Positions 15,423 to 19,032 of a stretch of 19,032 nucleotides of DNA are shown piece after piece. The notes below the pieces were generated by a model, which was given only the letters and a program-made list of their open reading frames with translations, was not told where the DNA came from and searched no databases. Source of the DNA: Chloroflexota bacterium (GTDB lineage: Bacteria; Chloroflexota; Limnocylindria; QHBO01); NCBI GenBank assembly GCA_013697395.1, contig JACCWY010000117.1:1-19032 (forward strand), written 5' to 3'. Every line of letters begins with the position of its first letter. The stretch's first letter is position 1. Made by a program: the position numbers and the translations under genes.

Positions 15423-16097
15423 TTACCGGGGTACCGCTGACTCTCCGCTCGGCAGAACGCGCTGATAGACGGCCGTCTGCCACAGCCAGCCGCGGTGGTG
15501 CGACCGTCGTTCGAAGCCCCTCGCGCGGATCCGCTCGTCGATCGCCCGCTCGGGATGCACGAAGCCGCGGTACGACTGCCCTGTGAAGCGCAGCGTCTGG
15601 TTGCCGATCCAGATCCCGACGCGCGTCCACCACCGATCGTTGGGATAGACCAGCCCGTAGAGCCGGCGGGCGCGGGCGACTGATCGATCGACCAGGGCCG
15701 CCCAGTCGCCGTAGCAGCACACGACCCGGTCGAGCGTGACGATGTCGGCCGGCTCGATCCCGTCGGCCAGGGCGACGAAGTCACCGTGGTGAAAGGTTGC
15801 GCGGTCCGCGACGCCGCGCCGCCGGGCCTCGTGCCGGGCGACCGCGACATACGCCCGGGCGGCGTCGACGTCGGTCAACCGGTCGGCGCCGGCCGCGAGC
15901 AGCTCGAACCCGACGACACCCACGCCACCGCCGATATCGAGCACCGACGCGCCTTCGATGCCGGCCACCTTGATGGCGTCGATCAACCGCCAGGTGCTGC
16001 CCGTCGGTCCCGAACGTCGGTACTCGGTCAGCTCTCGGCGCGCCGATCGAGCGTCGAACATTCGGTCGTAGTCGACGTCGCAGCAGGGAGGCGGCAT
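15423..16097 (-). CDS. Class I SAM-dependent methyltransferase
   Basis: A 224-residue Rossmann-fold methyltransferase. Motif I is VLDIGGGVGVVGFELLAAGA (~52-71); the acidic residue after strand 2 is in RLTDVDAARAY. Later motifs are FHHGDFVAL and ADIVTLDRVVCCYGDW. The N-terminus CCDVDYDRMFDARSARRELTEYRRSG and the C-terminal LVYPNDRWWTRVGIWIGN match a widespread group of small methyltransferases annotated loosely as Mg-protoporphyrin O-methyltransferase-like; no chlorophyll pathway gene is nearby, so that name should not be trusted here. The substrate is unknown. The ATG has a CATGAT box 6 nt upstream and no Shine-Dalgarno. It ends ~110 bp before the mini-ORF start on the same strand. Confidence 0.88.
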   Translation of the reverse strand: MPPPCCDVDYDRMFDARSARRELTEYRRSGPTGSTWRLIDAIKVAGIEGASVLDIGGGVGVVGFELLAAGADRLTDVDAARAYVAVARHEARRRGVADRATFHHGDFVALADGIEPADIVTLDRVVCCYGDWAALVDRSVARARRLYGLVYPNDRWWTRVGIWIGNQTLRFTGQSYRGFVHPERAIDERIRARGFERRSHHRGWLWQTAVYQRVLPSGESAVPR

Positions 16098-16103
16098 GCC
16101 GCC

Positions 16104-16109
16104 ATCATG
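16104..16109 (-). promoter_or_regulatory. Putative leaderless -10 box of the methyltransferase gene
   Basis: CATGAT on the minus strand, then 6 nt (GGCGGC), then the ATG at 16097. This is nearly the same 15-nt start context as that of the GNAT gene at 606-620. Confidence 0.42.
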
Positions 16110-16169
16110 GGCCGGTTCACAAGCGACCGGCGTCCGAAGGCGCCGCTCGCGGGTCAGCGTGGGAGCGAG

Positions 16170-16298
16170 TCAGGCGGCGGCCGGCTGGGCCTCCAGCGTC
16201 GTCCGAACCGGCGCGGCATCGGCTGCCGGCTCACGCCAGTACGCATTCGAACGCTTTGCCAGGGCAAGCGACGCGTAGGTCAGCACGAGCGCGTTCAC
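16170..16298 (-). CDS. Possible small ORF or read-through extension after the DUF6220-like gene
   Basis: From a GTG at 16298 this frame encodes 42 residues starting VNALVLTYASLALAKRSNAY, with about 78% G/C at third positions and a plausible composition. It is in the same frame as the DUF6220-like gene and begins 6 codons after its TGA, so it could be a decayed or read-through C-terminal extension as well as a separate small protein. No Shine-Dalgarno precedes the GTG. I recognise no family; it may be chance. Confidence 0.28.
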   Translation of the reverse strand: MNALVLTYASLALAKRSNAYWREPAADAAPVRTTLEAQPAAA

Positions 16299-16316
16299 GG
16301 GGATGGAGGGCGGCGA

Positions 16317-16604
16317 TCATGTCAGTCCGAACCACTGGCCCACGTGGACCAGCATGCCCTGCACGATGAGCAGGCCGACGACACCAAACACGAGGCGCTT
16401 CTCCGGCACGCGGCCGACGAAGGTGGAGATGACGAGGAACAGGGTCAGCGCGCCGATGACGTGCGCCATGTTCCGGTGCAGCTCGATGTTGCTGGCGCCG
16501 ACGAAGACGAACATGCCGGCGAAGAAGACCTGGATGCCGAGGGCCGCGAGATAGGCCCATGCCAGCATCGGGAAGGCGCGGGTCCGGGCGAGCGTTCGGA
16601 ACAT
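16317..16604 (-). CDS. Small three-helix membrane protein, DUF6220-like
   Basis: A 95-residue integral membrane protein with three hydrophobic helices at ~14-36, ~44-62 and ~70-90. The pattern WAYLAALGIQVFFAGMFVFVG, then NIELHRNMAHVIGALTLFLV, then the basic turn GRVPEKRLV, with an E-x-H pair after helix 1, fits the DUF6220 family of unknown function. Members sometimes sit near redox genes, and the conserved His residues (H43, H48, H87) could bind haem or metal, but that is speculation. An inverted repeat ends directly at the start codon (16605-16654). No strong Shine-Dalgarno; a GGAG lies 12 nt upstream. Confidence 0.78.
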   Translation of the reverse strand: MFRTLARTRAFPMLAWAYLAALGIQVFFAGMFVFVGASNIELHRNMAHVIGALTLFLVISTFVGRVPEKRLVFGVVGLLIVQGMLVHVGQWFGLT

Positions 16605-16654
16605 TGTGGACGTGTCTCCGTGACTGCGGTAGAGGCTGGTCGTTTACGTCCACA
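16605..16654 (-). repeat. Inverted repeat abutting the DUF6220-like start codon
   Basis: TGTGGACGT (16605-16613) and its perfect complement ACGTCCACA (16646-16654) are separated by 32 nt. On the minus strand the proximal arm ends at the base just before the ATG. It could be an operator for a dimeric regulator or a leader stem holding the start codon. Confidence 0.45.
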
Positions 16655-16746
16655 TCGTCGATAAGCCAGCGGCCCGCGCCATCGGTCGTGTGTGGGGCAT
16701 GGATCGGTCCGCTTGACGTACGCCGACTCGGCGCGATGGAGCACCA

Positions 16747-16758
16747 GCCGCATGCGGC
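16747..16758. repeat. Perfect 12-bp palindrome after the cyclase tail
   Basis: GCCGCATGCGGC lies 3 bp beyond the stop of the SHOCT-like reading frame and is followed toward that gene by a small CGACTCAGTCG inverted repeat. There is no T-run, so it is not a classical terminator; it could be a simple 3'-end hairpin or chance. Confidence 0.25.
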
Positions 16759-16761
16759 GAC

Positions 16762-17052
16762 TCAGTCGGCGCCCTCGATCGCACGATCGACTGCCCGCGC
16801 GTACTGCTCGTCAGACAGCGCGCCGCTATCCCGCAGGGCCTGGAGCTTGCCGATCTCATCGGCCACCGATCCCTTCGGCGGGCGAGGCGGCTTCATCGGC
16901 CTGATCGGCTCCTTCGACGCCCGCCCGGAAGCCTCGGCCTCACGCGCGGCCGCGAACGCGTCGGTCAGCTCGGCCAGGACGCGTTGCTCGATCAGCTCGC
17001 CGGTGCGGGCGCCCAGCAATCCCACCGGCCCGCGAAGCCACGTCGGTAACAT
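16762..17052 (-). CDS. SHOCT-like C-terminal segment, probably the frameshifted tail of the cyclase
   Basis: This frame encodes 96 residues from ATG 17052, beginning MLPTWLRGPVGLLGARTGEL, and protein-like sequence continues upstream of that ATG (NLPPAIPDPSG), pointing to a longer original frame. The last ~30 residues, ADEIGKLQALRDSGALSDEQ and on to EGAD, match the SHOCT pattern, a short helical C-terminal module often found at the ends of larger proteins. A basic Pro-rich linker (RPMKPPRPPK) precedes it. It overlaps the cyclase ORF by 113 bp in another frame. Joined to the cyclase by a +1 shift near 17087 it gives a 308-residue protein. The ATG lies inside a perfect hairpin, so independent initiation seems unlikely but possible. 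Confidence 0.62.
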   Translation of the reverse strand: MLPTWLRGPVGLLGARTGELIEQRVLAELTDAFAAAREAEASGRASKEPIRPMKPPRPPKGSVADEIGKLQALRDSGALSDEQYARAVDRAIEGAD

Positions 17053-17689
17053 CCCGGACGGATCCGGGATGGCAGGCGGCAGGTTCGGGGTCGCGGTCGC
17101 GCGGCGTGTCGGCGTGGAGCGGCATGTCCGGATCGATCGACGTGGTGCCCGGGGTCGTCGCGACGCCGTCGATGCGCAGCTCGTGGAGTGGCTCCGGCCG
17201 GTCGATATCGCGCAGCCGCTGGTCACCGAGCGAATGAAGCTCCACGCCGACGGGCAAGTCGCCGGCCACGATCGCGCTTGTCGTCTCCGACAGCAGGACC
17301 TGGCCTCCGCGGCCGACCGCCGCGATGCGTGAGGCGCGCACGACGTCGAGCCCGGTGTAGCCCTCGTCGCCGATCGCCGGTTCGCCGGTATGCAGGCCGA
17401 GCCGCATGCGCACAGCGACGCCATCCGGCCAGTCCTCGCGCTCGTGCGCACGCTGAACCTCGACGGCCGCCGCGACCGCGTCGCGAGCCCGCGGGAACGA
17501 GTAGAAAAATGCGTCGCCCTGCGTGTCGATCTCCTGGCCGTGCTGCACACCGAACGTCTCGCGCACGATGCGCCGATGCGTCGCGAGGACCTGTGCGTAC
17601 CGCGCGTCCCCCAGCCGCTTGAGGAGGCTGGTGCTGCTCTCGATGTCGCTGAACACGAAGGTGACGGTTCCCGACGGCAGGTTAGGCAT
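16940..17689 (-). CDS. Class III adenylate/guanylate cyclase
   Basis: A cytosolic class III nucleotidyl cyclase that would make cAMP (or cGMP) from the nucleoside triphosphate. The catalytic domain covers residues ~7-180. Metal-binding aspartates are D15 in FVFSDIESST and D59 in DTQGDAFF. The segment MRLGLHTGEPAIGDEGYTG and the C-terminal GLDVVRASRIAAVGRGGQVL with LLSETT match the widespread single-domain cyclases of actinobacteria and Chloroflexota. The sequence is convincing to about residue 200. The last ~48 residues of this frame (HPGSVRDVTDVASRAGG onward) look like shadow, because the real tail appears in the next frame. A TATTCT box lies 9 nt upstream. It starts 27 bp after the helicase gene on the same strand. 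Confidence 0.88.
   Translation of the reverse strand: MPNLPSGTVTFVFSDIESSTSLLKRLGDARYAQVLATHRRIVRETFGVQHGQEIDTQGDAFFYSFPRARDAVAAAVEVQRAHEREDWPDGVAVRMRLGLHTGEPAIGDEGYTGLDVVRASRIAAVGRGGQVLLSETTSAIVAGDLPVGVELHSLGDQRLRDIDRPEPLHELRIDGVATTPGTTSIDPDMPLHADTPRDRDPEPAACHPGSVRDVTDVASRAGGIAGRPHRRADRATRPGRADRRVRGRA
17050..17071 (-). other. Perfect 9-bp hairpin at the cyclase/tail frame junction
   Basis: CATCCCGGA (17050-17058) and TCCGGGATG (17063-17071) are perfect complements around a 4-nt loop. In the minus-strand message it begins 15 nt after the CCC-G sequence at 17089-17086 where a +1 shift would restore the tail frame, and it contains the only ATG (17052) for starting the tail independently. Confidence 0.5.
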
Positions 17690-17698
17690 GTGCGGATG

Positions 17699-17704
17699 AG
17701 AATA
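17699..17704 (-). promoter_or_regulatory. Putative -10 box of the cyclase gene
   Basis: TATTCT on the minus strand, 9 nt before the ATG at 17689, in the 27-bp gap after the helicase gene. No good -35 is seen, and readthrough from the helicase gene is equally possible. Confidence 0.35.
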
Positions 17705-17716
17705 CGGCGCCGAGAG

Positions 17717-19032
17717 CTAGGTGACGGCGGCCATCTCCGCGAACTGGCACAGCGCGTTGGCGAGCCGCATCTGCTCCGGCGTCCGCGCGCGCACCCGCAG
17801 CAGCGCCGGCGTCGCCACCACGACGGCGATGCACCTCGCGCGCGACGTCGCGACGTTGAGGCGGTTGCGGGAGTAGAGGAAGCTCATGCCACGCGGCGCG
17901 TCCTCTGGTGAGCTGCTCGTCATCGAGTAGATGCTGACCGGCGCCTCCTGGCCCTGGAACTTGTCGACGGTTCCCACGCGCGCCTCGGGCAGCTCGCGCT
18001 GGATGGCGCCGACCTGGGCGTTGTACGGCGCCACGACAAGCACGTCCTCGTACCGGAGGGGATGCACCCCGCCGTGCTTGTCGGTCCAGCTCGACCCGCT
18101 CTGGACGAGGGCGCGCACGATGGCCGCGACATGTCGCGCCTCCTCGGGTGACTCGGACTCGCTCCCCACGTGCTCGACGGACAGCAGCCGGACGCCGGCA
18201 CCCACCAACGGCGCCGGACCGTGAAGGAACTGGCGGCCGAGGTTGTCGCGCGACAGGAGCTTTCCCTCGTAGAACGCGGTCGACGTGAACTTCGTGACGT
18301 CGGGGTGGAGTCGCCAGGTGTGCTCGAGGAAGAGGCCGAGATCGTCGGGCATGGCGTCGTGCTCGCCGAGCAGGTGCGCCAGCGCCGATCGATCGGCGCC
18401 GGGCGGATGCGAGCCCTGGAGCGGCTGGTCGAGCTGCTGCGGGTCGCCGAGCAGGACGATCGATCGAGCGGCGCCCGACATGGCAAGGACGTTTGCAAGC
18501 GACATCTGACCCGCCTCGTCGACGAACAGCACGTCGAGCAGGCCATCGCTCTTGCTCGGCGCCCACAGCCAAACCGTGCCGGCGGCAACATCGAACTCGT
18601 CGTCTGCGATGCCGTCCCGCAACATCGTGTTGTCCTTCGTGATCGTCACCCGGGCGTCGTCGACTGCCTGGTCGTCCTCGGTGATCTTCTGGATGGACCG
18701 TATCGGGACACCGGCTTCGGCTGCGGCATCCTCGATATGCCGCAGGAAGTTGCCGATCACCCGGTGGCTGTTGGCGCTGATGCCCACCTTCCTGCCGGTT
18801 GCCACGAGCTGAACGACCATGCGGGCACCGGTGTAGGTCTTCCCCGAACCCGGCGGTCCCTGGATGGCGAGGGCACCGTGGTCGATCGCGCCGATGAGGC
18901 GGGTCGCGGCATCGAGTCCGGATTCCCCGGGCTCCTGCAATGAGTGGCCTGGGAGCTGGCCCACCGATGGCGGGCGTCGAAGGAGGAGGTCGCGCGCCGC
19001 GCGCCATGGGCCAGGAGCGTCAACACCATGCT
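17717..19032 (-). CDS. TM0106-type RecB-like nuclease/SF1 helicase, C-terminal half (N-terminus outside window)
   Basis: About 437 residues of the C-terminal helicase part of a TM0106-family protein, in which a RecB-like nuclease domain precedes a Upf1/Dna2-type superfamily 1 helicase. The frame stays open to the window edge (WRAARDLLLRRPPSVGQLPG), so the GTG at 18964 is not the start. Visible motifs are Walker A IQGPPGSGKTYTGARM, Walker B LFVDEAGQMS, motif III LLGDPQQLDQ, motif IV-like EHTWRLHP, motif V VGTVDKFQGQEAPV and motif VI LNVATSRAR. It should unwind or translocate on nucleic acid using ATP; the nuclease is predicted but not seen here. The biological role is unproven, with DNA repair or processing likely. 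The cyclase gene follows 27 bp after its stop. Confidence 0.92.
   Translation of the reverse strand, partial: HGVDAPGPWRAARDLLLRRPPSVGQLPGHSLQEPGESGLDAATRLIGAIDHGALAIQGPPGSGKTYTGARMVVQLVATGRKVGISANSHRVIGNFLRHIEDAAAEAGVPIRSIQKITEDDQAVDDARVTITKDNTMLRDGIADDEFDVAAGTVWLWAPSKSDGLLDVLFVDEAGQMSLANVLAMSGAARSIVLLGDPQQLDQPLQGSHPPGADRSALAHLLGEHDAMPDDLGLFLEHTWRLHPDVTKFTSTAFYEGKLLSRDNLGRQFLHGPAPLVGAGVRLLSVEHVGSESESPEEARHVAAIVRALVQSGSSWTDKHGGVHPLRYEDVLVVAPYNAQVGAIQRELPEARVGTVDKFQGQEAPVSIYSMTSSSPEDAPRGMSFLYSRNRLNVATSRARCIAVVVATPALLRVRARTPEQMRLANALCQFAEMAAVT

Noticed and set aside
15423..16097. Annotation of the methyltransferase as Mg-protoporphyrin O-methyltransferase
   Set aside because: Similarity is limited to a broad family and there is no tetrapyrrole or chlorophyll gene nearby; the MoxR-like ATPase is not evidence of a Mg chelatase.
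16231..16316. Continuation of a minus-strand frame reading MIAALHPRERARADL after the DUF6220-like gene
   Set aside because: It is the alternative frame of the better supported 16170-16298 stretch and is Arg-rich shadow-like.
17682..19007. 441-codon minus-strand ORF parallel to the helicase
   Set aside because: It overlaps the helicase in another frame and lacks any motif, while the helicase frame holds every SF1 motif.

Overview
The window is high-GC bacterial chromosome, roughly two-thirds G+C, with strong G/C bias at third codon positions. There are no rRNA, tRNA, IS, phage or CRISPR features. Three things suggest a soil or freshwater Chloroflexota lineage (Limnocylindria/Ellin6529-like) or a related high-GC group: secreted proteins with Pro/Thr 'PTPTP' linkers, an F420-type luciferase-like oxidoreductase, and several genes that appear leaderless, with a TAnnnT or CATGAT -10 box 6-7 nt before the start codon. 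The phylum assignment is inference from style; no marker gene is present.

Layout, left to right. 1-574: 3' end of a sensor histidine kinase. 618-1887: a GNAT acetyltransferase overlapping a small lipoprotein gene. 1921-3855: an ECF sigma factor, whose 5' end seems frameshifted, overlapping by ATGA a membrane-anchored protein with a large external part, probably its anti-sigma or sensor partner. 3909-5860: an aldehyde dehydrogenase followed by a SRPBCC protein. 6091-6972: an orphan secretion-type (CpaF/VirB11-like) ATPase, tail-to-tail with a lipoprotein gene (6979-7458). 7522-9753: a LuxR-type regulator and a MoxR/Mg-chelatase-like AAA+ ATPase, tail-to-tail with an F420-dependent LLM oxidoreductase (9758-10684). 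10811-13483: a ten-segment membrane PAS-GGDEF-EAL c-di-GMP protein, tail-to-tail with a stress-type SDR (13487-14383).

From 13487 to the right edge every gene is on the minus strand. In transcription order these are: the C-terminal half of a TM0106-type RecB-like nuclease/helicase (running off the window), a class III nucleotidyl cyclase whose SHOCT-like tail lies in the +1 frame, a DUF6220-like membrane protein, a methyltransferase, a 16-codon mini-ORF, a RIO-type kinase, and the SDR.

The genes do not form one pathway; the region is signalling-rich (two-component, ECF sigma, LuxR, c-di-GMP, cyclic nucleotide, protein kinase) with scattered metabolic enzymes. The most interesting structure is upstream of the RIO kinase. 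A recognisable promoter and the best Shine-Dalgarno in the window drive a 16-codon ORF. Ten nucleotides after its stop begins a 7-bp stem whose 3' arm contains the kinase Shine-Dalgarno, an arrangement expected of a leader-peptide translational switch. I see no gene-free stretch over 300 bases; the longest (5861-6090, about 230 nt) holds only the ATPase promoter. I found no convincing defence system or biosynthetic cluster.
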